Of a DNA stretch of 64,000 bases, positions 51,459 to 59,805 are shown one piece after another (position 1 is the first letter of the stretch; every line of letters starts with the position of its first letter). Position numbers and translations under genes: made by a program. Origin of the DNA: Arthrobacter mangrovi (GTDB lineage Bacteria > Actinomycetota > Actinomycetes > Actinomycetales > Micrococcaceae); contig NZ_BRVS01000004.1 of NCBI RefSeq assembly GCF_026011795.1, forward strand, positions 1-64,000, in the 5' to 3' direction. The notes under the pieces were generated by a model, which worked only from the letters and a program-made list of their open reading frames with translations, searched no databases and was not told where the DNA came from.

Positions 51459-51553
51459 CCGCCCCTCACGGGGCAGCGTACCTTTCCACCGGCAGCGCCT
51501 TTTCACGGGTAGCGTCGACTCTCCCGGGCCTCGGCAATCCGGCGGGAGTCCGG

Positions 51554-51823
51554 CTAGGTGCCGTAGCGGACGGCCGCGCGTGCTTTGGCCTTTGCCGCCT
51601 CGTCATCCCGGTTCTTGGGCGGCGCCGTCGTGACGAGCGAGTCGAGCAGATGCGCCGTGATGTGCGCGATCTCGTGGACGGCCTCGTTGAAGGCTTGCTC
51701 GTTCGCCTTGGAGGGCTTGTTGCTGCCGCTGACCTTGCGCACATACTGCAGGGCTGCGGCCTCAATCTCGGCGTTCGTGGCGGCAGGCTCGAAGTTGTGG
51801 AGCTGGCGGATGTTGCGGCACAT
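51554..51823 (-). CDS. DUF2277 family protein
   Basis: An 89-residue conserved hypothetical starting MCRNIRQLHNFEPAAT. This opening and AALQYVRKVSGSNKPSKANE are diagnostic of DUF2277, a small helical family common in actinobacteria and other bacteria. No known role. It stands between copA and an MFS gene, both unrelated. Confidence 0.8.
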   Translation of the reverse strand: MCRNIRQLHNFEPAATNAEIEAAALQYVRKVSGSNKPSKANEQAFNEAVHEIAHITAHLLDSLVTTAPPKNRDDEAAKAKARAAVRYGT

Positions 51824-51959
51824 ATTGCCTCCTCGACGGGAACGGGCTCAGGCTGGCTCCTTCCAGTCTGCCCCGCCCGGTCGCCGCACGCTACCGTCCC
51901 CGGGGAGCAATTCCGGCACCATCCCCCAGCCGGGCCCGTGCCGCGCACACGAAAACGGA

Positions 51960-51980
51960 GCCCGGCTGATTAAGCCGGGC
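51960..51980 (-). terminator. Terminator after the MFS gene
   Basis: On the minus strand GCCCGGCT and AGCCGGGC form an 8-bp stem around TAATC, followed by TCCGTTTTCG. Confidence 0.75.
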
Positions 51981-52042
51981 CCCGCCGTCGTTAGGGGAAA
52001 GCCGGGCGGACAGCGCTTGTGGCGCGGCCCGCCCCGGCGGGA

Positions 52043-53401
52043 TCAGCGGCTTGCGCTGAGTTCGTGGCCGGCGGGCTTGGACTCGCCGGAGGGGGCCGCG
52101 GCGGCCAGCACCGGCTTGCCCAGCATCGAGATGAACGCCGCGCCGAGCAGCATCGGAACGATGAACAGGAAGTACAGATCCGTCGGCTGCCACCCGCCGT
52201 CCATCAGGGCGCCGGCGATGATCGGCGAGGCGATGGAGCCGACCCGGCCCATCCCGATGACCAGGCCCAGAGCGGTGCCGCGGACTTCGGAGGAGTAATA
52301 GGTCGGGCTGATGGCCAGCATGCCGGCGATCGGGGCGTTGGAGCCGAAGCCGACAAGGAACGCCGCCAGCAGGGCGCCGTCCAGGGAGCCGGTGGAGAGC
52401 GAGAAGGCACCGAAGGTCAGGCCGCCGAGGATGAAGAAGACGGCCAGTACCTTGCGCATCGGGAAACGCGCACCGAAGAAGCCGAGGGTCACGGCGCCGA
52501 CGATCGCGCCGACGCTGAAGAGCACACCCGCGTTGATGCCGTCCTGCTGGCTGAAGCCGCTGGCGGTGACCAGCTTCGGAGTCCAGGAGTTGGCGAAGTA
52601 GAAGCTGGCCATCAGGACGAAGTAGCTCAGCGAAATCAGGATGGTGCGGCGGGCATTGGCTCCGGTGAGCACGTCGCCGAAGCGGGACTTCTTCTTGGCG
52701 GGGGCCGGGGCGGCATCGGGCAGCACGGAGACGGCCGGCTGCTCGATGCGGGCCAGCACCTTGTTGACGCGATCCAGTGCGTTGGCCGGGCGCCGGACCA
52801 GCAGGTAGTCGATCGATTCCGGCACGGCGCGCCAGATGATCGGGATCATGACCAGGGTGATGATGGCGCCGAACATGAAGGCCGCGCGCCAGCCGTAGGC
52901 CTGGATCAGGACGCCGGTGATCAGGCCGCCGACCACGCCGCCGATGGGCTGGCCGATGCTGACCAGGGCCAGCGAGGTGGAACGGCGCTTGGCGTTGGCG
53001 AACTCGGAGGCGAGCACGTTGGCGGTGGCCTGCAGGGTTCCGACGGCCAGGCCGGTAACGAAGCGCAGCACGACCAGCAGGCCGTAGCTGGGCACGAAGG
53101 CCGAGGCCAGCATGCCGAGCGCGACGACGGTGGCGCCCAGCAGGAGGGTCTTCCGGCGGCCGATGATGTCCGCAATCGTGGAGACGAAGATCGAGCCGAG
53201 GGCCATGCCGACCAGCGCGGAGCTGAGCAGCATACCCAGCTGTCCGGCGCTCAGGCCCCAGTGCTCGGAAACGGCGTTGGCGCTGAACGCCATGACGAGC
53301 ACGTCGAAGCCGTCGATCATGTACAGGGCGGCACAGACGGCGATAATGCCGATCTGCGTCCGCTTCATGGGTGCGGCTTCGATCCGCGACTTGATATCCA
53401 T
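52043..53401 (-). CDS. MFS transporter, aromatic acid:H+ symporter type
   Basis: A 452-residue, 12-helix carrier. IDGFDVLVMAFSANAVSEHW at helix 1 contains the GFD motif of the BenK/PcaK aromatic-acid family, and motif A reads ADIIGRRKTLLLG. The central loop is long and charged. Start MDIKSRIEA is preferred, though its ribosome site is weak. No aromatic catabolic genes are adjacent; a palindrome CGAACGTTCG lies 72 bp upstream. Substrate is likely an aromatic acid but unproven. Confidence 0.85.
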   Translation of the reverse strand: MDIKSRIEAAPMKRTQIGIIAVCAALYMIDGFDVLVMAFSANAVSEHWGLSAGQLGMLLSSALVGMALGSIFVSTIADIIGRRKTLLLGATVVALGMLASAFVPSYGLLVVLRFVTGLAVGTLQATANVLASEFANAKRRSTSLALVSIGQPIGGVVGGLITGVLIQAYGWRAAFMFGAIITLVMIPIIWRAVPESIDYLLVRRPANALDRVNKVLARIEQPAVSVLPDAAPAPAKKKSRFGDVLTGANARRTILISLSYFVLMASFYFANSWTPKLVTASGFSQQDGINAGVLFSVGAIVGAVTLGFFGARFPMRKVLAVFFILGGLTFGAFSLSTGSLDGALLAAFLVGFGSNAPIAGMLAISPTYYSSEVRGTALGLVIGMGRVGSIASPIIAGALMDGGWQPTDLYFLFIVPMLLGAAFISMLGKPVLAAAAPSGESKPAGHELSASR

Positions 53402-53472
53402 TCGGGGCCTAACTCTTGCTGATGCCTGGACCAACCGTGCAGCTCGGGAAGAAGATCGGTTCGACAGGTGAA

Positions 53473-53482
53473 CGAACGTTCG
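53473..53482. promoter_or_regulatory. Palindrome upstream of the MFS gene
   Basis: CGAACGTTCG is a 10-bp palindrome within GGTGAACGAACGTTCGGTAT, 72 bp upstream of the start. It could be an operator. The remaining 53402-53653 stretch shows no gene. Confidence 0.25.
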
Positions 53483-53653
53483 GTATCAGTGAAAAAGTAT
53501 ATGGCCCCCGGCACGCCGCCGCGTGTCGACCGCCACACATTGTGAGCAAGCTCACCGCTAGGTTCGGCGTGGCGGGGTACACCCGGGGGCGGCGCGGTTC
53601 CGGCGGGCGGAACCAAATGGCGGGTGGAGCTGAAGTACGACGGCGTTGCCCGC

Positions 53654-54664
53654 CTAGGCTCCGGCGCCGCCGCGCTTCGGGACGGGAACCGGCTCCACCG
53701 CCTTGATCCTGCGCGGCTGCGACCGCAGTTCGTCGAGGCGCACCAGCACGACGCCGGCGACAATCAGCGCGCCGCCGAGCAACTGGATGGCCGCGGGCAG
53801 CTCGCCCAGGAGCAGCCAGGCCCAGAGCACGGCGAAGAGCACCTCCGTCAGCGACACGAAGGAGGCCACCTTGGAGCCCAAAATCCGCGCCGCCATGATC
53901 CCCGTGACATAGGACAAGACCGTGGAGAACAGCACGAGTCCGAGCATCGGGACCCACCATTCGGTGCTCCAGCCGGCCAGGGAGACATCGGCGGTGCTGA
54001 ACCCCATGGGCACGGCGCGGACGGCGCCGAGCACCAGCATCACCACTCCGCCCACTAGCAGCCCGCCGGCCGCAAGCACCAGCGGCGGCAGCGAATCGTT
54101 CTGTTTGGCGGTTATGAAGAAGTAGATGACCAGGCAGACGGCCGCGCCCAGCCCCCAAAGCACGCCGGCGGGATCCATGCGGACGGAGCCGAACACGTCC
54201 AGCACCAGCATCAGCCCGGCAACGGACAGCACGGTCCCGGCCAGTGTCGCCGGCCGGGGCATGCGCCGGCTGGTTAGCCACAGCCACAGCACGATCAGCA
54301 CCGGCGCGAGGAACTCCAGCAGCAGCGCCACGCCCACCGAGAGGGTCATCACCGCGTTGAAGTAGAAGAGCTGGCAGCCCGCTACGCCGATCAGGCCGAA
54401 GAGCACGATCGTCCTCCAGTTGCGCCGCACCTGGTGCCAGTATCCGTGCAGGGCCAGCATGGCGGGGATAGCCAGCACAAGCGCGGCGCCGATCATGCGG
54501 ACGGCGACGGCGGCACCGGGCGTCCAGCCCGCCTCCAGCAGCGACTTGGCGAAAGACCCGGAGAGCCCGAACACGGCGGACGAGAGCAGCGCAATGCCCA
54601 CGCCGGAGGCAGCCGCAGATGGAACTGCGCGGGCAGCCGGAACGGAGGCGGTTTTGCCGGCCAT
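53654..54664 (-). CDS. EamA-family (DMT) metabolite exporter
   Basis: A 336-residue membrane protein with ten helices in two five-helix halves, e.g. AVAVRMIGAALVLAIPAMLAL and AAVCLVIYFFITAKQNDSLPPL. PLVLAAGGLLVGGVVMLVLGAV is typical of EamA domains. Such carriers export amino acids or metabolites. It diverges from the CGNR regulator gene, which likely controls one or both. Confidence 0.85.
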   Translation of the reverse strand: MAGKTASVPAARAVPSAAASGVGIALLSSAVFGLSGSFAKSLLEAGWTPGAAVAVRMIGAALVLAIPAMLALHGYWHQVRRNWRTIVLFGLIGVAGCQLFYFNAVMTLSVGVALLLEFLAPVLIVLWLWLTSRRMPRPATLAGTVLSVAGLMLVLDVFGSVRMDPAGVLWGLGAAVCLVIYFFITAKQNDSLPPLVLAAGGLLVGGVVMLVLGAVRAVPMGFSTADVSLAGWSTEWWVPMLGLVLFSTVLSYVTGIMAARILGSKVASFVSLTEVLFAVLWAWLLLGELPAAIQLLGGALIVAGVVLVRLDELRSQPRRIKAVEPVPVPKRGGAGA

Positions 54665-54738
54665 GGGACCTCGTCTATCGGATTGAGCCCTGTCCTCGGC
54701 GAGCGCGGGCGCAGCGGAGCGTCAGGGGCTAAAGCGGG

Positions 54739-54756
54739 TATAGTGCTGACAGTACT
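54739..54756 (+). promoter_or_regulatory. Promoter and imperfect palindrome upstream of the CGNR gene
   Basis: TATAGT (54739-54744) is a good -10 box. AGTGCTG-A-CAGTACT (54742-54756) is a near-perfect palindrome that overlaps it and is a candidate autoregulatory site. Confidence 0.5.
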
Positions 54757-54779
54757 TTTGTTCCCGTTCAGGAGTCAAG

Positions 54780-55355
54780 ATGGTTTTTGCCCATGACACC
54801 GAGACGTCGCTGATCCACGCGGCAAAGCTCATCAATACCGCCGAGCAGGAAGTCGACCAGCTCAGGACCGGGGCCGACCTGGACGAATTCCTCCGCGTCA
54901 ATGGGTTTACCGGGTCGCGCACCCACACGATGCACGAGCTCCGCGCCGTCCGCCACCTGCGGCCGCAGCTGCGCGCCGTCTGGACCGCCGAGGAGGATGA
55001 GGCCGTGCGGCTGGTCAACAATATTCTGCGGAACGGCCGGGCGCTCCCGCAGCTCGTCAAGCATGACCACTGGGAGTACCACCTGCACGCCACCACGCCC
55101 GAGGCGCCGCTGGAGGTTCGGATGGCGGTCGAGGCGGCGATGGCGCTTGTCGACGTGATACGCGAACAGGAACTCGAGCGCCTGCGGGTGTGCGAGGCCG
55201 AAGACTGCAACGCCGTCCTGGTCGACCTGTCGCGCAACCGCTCGAAGCGCTTCTGCGACACCGGCAACTGCGCCAACCGTACGCATGTCGCCGCCTACCG
55301 CGCCCGCAAAGCTGCCGCCGACCCGTTGCGAATCCGCGAATCATCAGTAGGCTGA
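54780..55355 (+). CDS. CGNR zinc-finger transcriptional regulator
   Basis: A 191-residue regulator. The C-terminal CGNR zinc finger is visible: CEAEDCNAVLVDLSRNRSKR then FCDTGNCANRTHVAAYRAR. The N-terminal domain (ABATE-like) is typical of stress-responsive regulators of this family. AGGAG precedes the ATG. It diverges from the EamA exporter gene. The ligand is unknown. Confidence 0.87.
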   Translation: MVFAHDTETSLIHAAKLINTAEQEVDQLRTGADLDEFLRVNGFTGSRTHTMHELRAVRHLRPQLRAVWTAEEDEAVRLVNNILRNGRALPQLVKHDHWEYHLHATTPEAPLEVRMAVEAAMALVDVIREQELERLRVCEAEDCNAVLVDLSRNRSKRFCDTGNCANRTHVAAYRARKAAADPLRIRESSVG

Positions 55356-55398
55356 GGAATGGAGCGGTAACGCCCACCAACGAACTGGAGGAACGGCA

Positions 55399-55764
55399 AT
55401 GATGAAGAAAGCGGTTTTTTTGGCAGGCGTCGGCGTCGGATTCCTGCTCGGCTCACGCTCCGGGCGGGAGAGCTACGAAAAGGTCAAGACGGAAGCCAAG
55501 AAACTCTGGAACGATCCCAAGGTCCAGAACAAGGTCTCCGAGAGCACCGAGTGGGCCAAGCAGAAGGCTCCGCAGGTGCAGGAGAAGGTCAGCGAGAAGG
55601 CCAAGGAAGTGTTCCACAAGAACGACGACGGCCACGGGGCGGGGCACGCGGCCACCGGCGCGGCCGGCACCACCAGCCCGGGCGTCACCGGCACGACCAG
55701 CCCCAACGCGACCGGCGAGTTCCTGCGTGACCCGTCCCGTCCTGACCAGGACCCGCTCGTGTAG
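55399..55764 (+). CDS. YtxH-like small membrane-anchored protein
   Basis: A 121-residue protein. KKAVFLAGVGVGFLLGSRSGRE is one membrane helix with a GSRxGR end, typical of YtxH-domain proteins; a lysine/glutamate-rich helix (KAKEVFHKN region) and a Gly/Ser/Thr tail follow. YtxH proteins are general-stress proteins. GGAGG precedes the ATG at 55399, with a second ATG one codon on. Functions are poorly known. Confidence 0.68.
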   Translation: MMKKAVFLAGVGVGFLLGSRSGRESYEKVKTEAKKLWNDPKVQNKVSESTEWAKQKAPQVQEKVSEKAKEVFHKNDDGHGAGHAATGAAGTTSPGVTGTTSPNATGEFLRDPSRPDQDPLV

Positions 55765-55776
55765 CCCGCGAGGCCC

Positions 55777-56625
55777 CTACATCCGCCCGTACCGGGCCCT
55801 GATCATCGCGAATATGCCGTAGCAGATCAGCCCCAGGGCGATCGCCAGCAGTGCCGGAACACCGAACGGGTGTTCCGGCAGTGCTTTAAGGCTCCCGTCC
55901 AGGCCGGTCGACTCCGCCGGGTCATGCTTGAGCGTGGCTATCACGATCAGCAGCCCCATCAGCATCAGGGCCACGCCCTTGGCGATGTGGCCGAAGACGC
56001 CGAGGCCGTTGACGGTCCGGCCGCGCTTGGTCACGCCGAGGTTGAGCTCTTCCTTGAACTTCCGGCGCAGCGCCTTGACCACGAAGTAGATGCCGATGCC
56101 GAAGACCGTGCTACCCGCCGCCACCAGGAGGGCCACACCCGGTCCGGTGGCCAGCAGCGCGGCAGTCAGATCCTTGGTGGACTCCCCCGAGTCTGCGTGG
56201 CCGCCGAAGGCATAGCGCGCGAACGTCAGCGAAAACAGCCCGTAGGCAATGCTCAGCGATCCGGAGGAGATAGCTTTGGACACCCGCTCGCGCTTCCGCG
56301 GCAGGTGCCGGGCCCGCAGCGTCGCCTCGCTGAACTGCCACACGGCGAGGCCGGCGCAGCCCAGGAAGCAGCTCCACATCACGATCGGCCCGAACGGGGC
56401 GCTGGCCGCCAGTATGTCTACCGCACCGGCGGGATCCGCCTCGCCGTAGCCGCCGAAGGCGATCCGGACGGCGATGGCGCCGATGAGGATATGCACCAGG
56501 CCGAGCACAGCGAAGCCGAACCTTGCCAGCACGTCAAGCGTCCTGGTGTTGGAGAGCTCCTCGGCGGCGTCGGCCGTACGCGCCGCCAGCGAATCGGCCT
56601 GGTCCTCGCCGCTGAAATCCTGCAC
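55777..56625 (-). CDS. DUF1206 membrane protein
   Basis: A 282-residue integral membrane protein of DUF1206, with three repeats of two helices each: LARFGFAVLGLVHILIGAIA, KAISSGSLSIAYGLFSLTFA and GVFGHIAKGVALMLMGLLIV. Each repeat begins with a Phe/Gly-rich helix ending in a membrane-spanning run. Function is unknown. It converges with the YtxH-like gene. Confidence 0.85.
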   Translation of the reverse strand: MQDFSGEDQADSLAARTADAAEELSNTRTLDVLARFGFAVLGLVHILIGAIAVRIAFGGYGEADPAGAVDILAASAPFGPIVMWSCFLGCAGLAVWQFSEATLRARHLPRKRERVSKAISSGSLSIAYGLFSLTFARYAFGGHADSGESTKDLTAALLATGPGVALLVAAGSTVFGIGIYFVVKALRRKFKEELNLGVTKRGRTVNGLGVFGHIAKGVALMLMGLLIVIATLKHDPAESTGLDGSLKALPEHPFGVPALLAIALGLICYGIFAMIRARYGRM

Positions 56626-56652
56626 CGCAGCCCCTAGCGCACGGTACGCGGG

Positions 56653-57057
56653 TCAGGCGCTTCGGGGCGTCCCGCCGTCGTCGTTATTGTCCGGATCCGG
56701 ATCCTCGGCGGCCGGCGTCCCCGGCTTGTGGCCCTCCGCATTCTTCCGGGGGTTGCCCACGCTGCCGGCTCCGCCGGGAATCTTCGAGGAGACGCGGTGG
56801 ATGCCCGAGCCCTCGCTCAGGTGGTCAGGATTCTCCTTGCTGGCCATCGTCAGCACGGCCACCAGGAGCAGCGATGCGATGAACGCGATGCCCGCGGCGG
56901 TGATGCCCAGGTCCCAGCGCAGCTCGTGGCCGGCGCCGCCGGTGGAGAAGATCATCGTGAAGAAGCCCGCGATGACGGCGAGTACCGCCGAGAAGATCAG
57001 CGGCCCCTTGACGGACATCCGTGCCTCATTGGATGCTCCGGACGGCTTGGTCCCCAC
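56653..57057 (-). CDS. Small two-helix membrane protein
   Basis: A 134-residue protein with helices GPLIFSAVLAVIAGFFTMIF and GITAAGIAFIASLLLVAVLTM and an acidic C-terminal tail (EDPDPDNNDDGG). The GTG at 57055-57057 is chosen because AGGAGG lies 7 nt upstream. No family recognised with confidence. It follows the DUF308 gene on the same strand at 180 bp. Confidence 0.6.
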   Translation of the reverse strand: MGTKPSGASNEARMSVKGPLIFSAVLAVIAGFFTMIFSTGGAGHELRWDLGITAAGIAFIASLLLVAVLTMASKENPDHLSEGSGIHRVSSKIPGGAGSVGNPRKNAEGHKPGTPAAEDPDPDNNDDGGTPRSA

Positions 57058-57237
57058 GATGAATCCTCCTGAATACTGCAAAGCTTTCCACACAAGTCTA
57101 CCGGCTGTAGAAGAAGCCGGGCTTCGCGGGCAGGAAGCCGCGGGCGGAGCCGGCGGGCCATGGCGAACGTCCGGGGCAGACGGACGGTAGCGAACTGGCC
57201 GCGGCGAACCTGCGGCGGCGAACGCCCGGGGGCGGAC

Positions 57238-57798
57238 CTAGGCGGCCGCGGCCTTCCGCGCATCGAACCGATAGCTGATCGCCGCGATGCCAAGCACGAC
57301 GGCGATGATGATGGCCGAGCCGCCCAGCACGCCGAGCAGCGCGTGCGCACCGAGGTGCGTGAAGAAGGGCATGGCGACGCCGAACCCGACCGACACGGCG
57401 CCGGTGATGAGCCAGTCCTTGGAGAGCACGGATCCCTCTTCGCCGCGGTTCTGCCACCAGAGCACCAGTTCCGCGCCGCCGCCGATCAGCAGTGCGGCGG
57501 TGGCCAGGATCGTGAAGGCCGGAGGGGCCTGCAGCGCCATGGCCAGCAAACCGGCCACGGCGAAGGCCCCGGCCTGGAGCGTCAGCAGCGTGCGGTATTC
57601 CGCCGCCTCGGACCTGCGCGAGAGCATCCACACGGCGGCGCCGCTGAGCAGCAGGTAGAGCCCGCCGGCCACGGCCATGACGGCCTCGCCCGGCTCCTGC
57701 CAGAAGATGGTCAGGGCCCCGAAGAGCGCGGCCGCGAGGGCCCTCAGCATAACGGGTTGCCAGTAGGCTGCGGCCTGGGCTGCTCTGTTGGTGCTCAC
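57238..57798 (-). CDS. HdeD/DUF308-like membrane protein
   Basis: A 186-residue, six-helix membrane protein. Paired helices are seen, e.g. MLRALAAALFGALTIFWQ, TLLTLQAGAFAVAGLLAMAL and LLGVLGGSAIIIAVVLGIAA, matching the DUF308/HdeD fold, often linked to acid-stress or membrane integrity. It ends 9 bp before the MATE gene's start side and runs the same direction, so they may be cotranscribed. Function unknown. Confidence 0.75.
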   Translation of the reverse strand: MSTNRAAQAAAYWQPVMLRALAAALFGALTIFWQEPGEAVMAVAGGLYLLLSGAAVWMLSRRSEAAEYRTLLTLQAGAFAVAGLLAMALQAPPAFTILATAALLIGGGAELVLWWQNRGEEGSVLSKDWLITGAVSVGFGVAMPFFTHLGAHALLGVLGGSAIIIAVVLGIAAISYRFDARKAAAA

Positions 57799-57807
57799 CC
57801 CACGAGT

Positions 57808-59154
57808 TTAGTGCGCCCCCGTGACCATCCACGCATCGTTGCGCACGCGCCAGCCGAGGGTCAGCGCGCGGGCGGCCATGTAGCCGAGCCCGAAGGCCGC
57901 CCACAGCCAGACCAGGCCCGCGGCGCCGGACAGCCGTCCGGCGTCGACCATGGCCAGCAGCGGCAGGTACATCAGGAGATTTACGACGCCGGAAACCGCC
58001 AGGTATTTGGCGTCGCCCGCCCCGATCAGCACCCCGTCCAGCACGAAGACGAAGCCGCAGATCGGCTGGCTGAGGGCCAGCAGCAGCACGCCGACGGCGA
58101 AGGCCTCCTGCACGGCCGGATCCGAGGTGAACATCCAGCCGATGTGCGGTCCGGCGAGCCCCAGGACCGCTCCGGTGAGCACCCCGAAGCCGACGCCCCA
58201 GACGATCATCCGGCGGGTCAGCGAATGGGCCAGCGGCTTGTTGCCGGCGCCGAGCTCCTTGCCGATCAGCGCCTGCGCGGCGATGGCGATGGCGTCCAGC
58301 GCGAAGGCCAGGAAGGTGAAGACCGTCATCACGAGCTGGTGCCCTGCCAGGCTCACCGGCCCCTGCGAGGTGGCGACGAAGACGGTGGCCAGGATGGCGA
58401 TCCGCAGGCTCAGCGTGCGCAGCATCAGCCAGGAGCCCACATGCGTGGTGGACTTGATGCCGGCCCAGGTCGGCGCCAGCGGAATGCGGTACTTGACGGC
58501 GGCCCGGTAGACGATGGCCAGGTAGACCGCGGCCATGCCCCACTGCGCCAGGCTGGTGCCGAGCGCCGAGCCGGCCACCGACAGGTCCAGTCCGTACACG
58601 AGCGCGAAGTTCAACCCGATGTTGACCATGAACCCGATGCCCGCCACGAGCAGGGGCGTTTTAGTGTCCTGCAGGCCGCGCAGCACGCCGGTGGCGGCGA
58701 GGACGATCAGCATCGCCGTCAGGCCGGGCATCGACCAGCGCAGGTAGTCGACGGCGTACTCGTGGACCTCGCCCGCGGCACCCATGGCCGAGGCCAGCGC
58801 CGGTGCGCTGAACCAGCCCGCCGCGGAGAGGACGAGTCCCAGCAGCACGGCCAGCCAGATGCCGTCGCGCCCGATCGCCAGCGCGTCCGCGATCCTGCCG
58901 GCGCCGAGCATGCGGGCCACCGCGGGGGTGGTCGAGTATGCCAGGAAGACCATGAGGCCGACGGCGGTCTGCACCACGGTGGCGGCCAGCCCCACGCCGG
59001 CCAGCTGCGCCACGCCCAGGTGCCCCACGATCGCCGAGTCCGCCAGGAGGAACAGCGGCTCGGCCACCAGGGCCCCGAAAGCCGGGAGGGCCAGCGCGAG
59101 GATCGTGCGGTTCAGGCCCTGCCGGGGACGGATCGCGGTCTGTCGTTCAGTCAC
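57808..59154 (-). CDS. MATE-family efflux transporter (DinF-like)
   Basis: A 448-residue, 12-helix antiporter. The two homologous halves are seen at LALALPAFGALVAEPLFLLADSA (helix 1, MATE motif region) and HVGSWLMLRTLSLRIAILA. DinF-type MATE proteins export drugs or oxidised metabolites. It diverges from the MarR gene at 59308 (no overlap). The downstream DUF308 gene is close on the same strand. Confidence 0.88.
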   Translation of the reverse strand: MTERQTAIRPRQGLNRTILALALPAFGALVAEPLFLLADSAIVGHLGVAQLAGVGLAATVVQTAVGLMVFLAYSTTPAVARMLGAGRIADALAIGRDGIWLAVLLGLVLSAAGWFSAPALASAMGAAGEVHEYAVDYLRWSMPGLTAMLIVLAATGVLRGLQDTKTPLLVAGIGFMVNIGLNFALVYGLDLSVAGSALGTSLAQWGMAAVYLAIVYRAAVKYRIPLAPTWAGIKSTTHVGSWLMLRTLSLRIAILATVFVATSQGPVSLAGHQLVMTVFTFLAFALDAIAIAAQALIGKELGAGNKPLAHSLTRRMIVWGVGFGVLTGAVLGLAGPHIGWMFTSDPAVQEAFAVGVLLLALSQPICGFVFVLDGVLIGAGDAKYLAVSGVVNLLMYLPLLAMVDAGRLSGAAGLVWLWAAFGLGYMAARALTLGWRVRNDAWMVTGAH

Positions 59155-59247
59155 GCCTCCCAGCTTAAGGCGCGGCGGGACCGGGCCGGTTCTGAGGGCC
59201 GGTTCCGAAGACGGGTTCGGGATAACGACGGCGGAGGCACTGTTTAG

Positions 59248-59276
59248 TTGCCCAAGGTAAGTACTTAAGATATAGT
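59248..59276 (+). promoter_or_regulatory. Promoter with MarR operator in the spacer
   Basis: TTGCCC (59248-59253), 17 bp, TATAGT (59271-59276). TAAGTACTTA (59258-59267), a 10-bp perfect palindrome, lies in the spacer. Confidence 0.7.
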
Positions 59277-59307
59277 TGCCTTAGTAAACGAACTACTTGA
59301 GGTACCC

Positions 59308-59805
59308 ATGGCTGTAGAAACCGGCACCGCCGAACAACTCATCAGGAAGATCTACTCCTTCCAGCGCGCAATGCGCTGCGCCCACCACATTGCCGCGGAT
59401 CCCGCCGGGCCCGGCGTCGCGCTCCAAGGCGTCATGCGGCTGATCGGCGACGCCGGCGAAGTGCGCGCCACGGATCTCGCCGACCGGCTCGGCATCGGGG
59501 CGGCCGCCCTGAGCCGCCACATCGCCGATCTGGAAGCCTCCGGACATTTGAAGCGGCGGCAGGATCCGGCCGACGGCCGCGCGTTCCTGCTCTCCCTCAC
59601 CGACGAAGGCCAGACGAGCCTGCGGGCCGCTGCGGCGCGGCGGGCCGGTCTGCTGCAGGAGATGCTCGTCGACTGGAGCGACGAGGACGCAGCGTCGGCC
59701 GCAGCGACGATGGAGCGCCTCGCCGCAACCCTCGAGAATTCACTCCGCGCAAAGAAGCCGGGCCAGCACAATCAGCAGCAGAGCATTGCAGGAGCGGCCA
59801 AATGA
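59308..59805 (+). CDS. MarR-family regulator of the adjacent MFS pump
   Basis: A 165-residue winged-helix regulator. The DNA-binding wing is VRATDLADRLGIGAAALSRHIADLEASGHLKRR, followed by PADGRAFLLSLTDEG. Its stop overlaps the MFS ATG (ATGA), so both are one unit. It should repress itself through the TAAGTACTTA palindrome in its own promoter. Confidence 0.9.
   Translation: MAVETGTAEQLIRKIYSFQRAMRCAHHIAADPAGPGVALQGVMRLIGDAGEVRATDLADRLGIGAAALSRHIADLEASGHLKRRQDPADGRAFLLSLTDEGQTSLRAAAARRAGLLQEMLVDWSDEDAASAAATMERLAATLENSLRAKKPGQHNQQQSIAGAAK

Noticed and set aside
51461-51474. Hairpin GCCCC/GGGGC after copA.
   Set aside because: Only a 5-bp stem and a weak tail; not enough to call a terminator.
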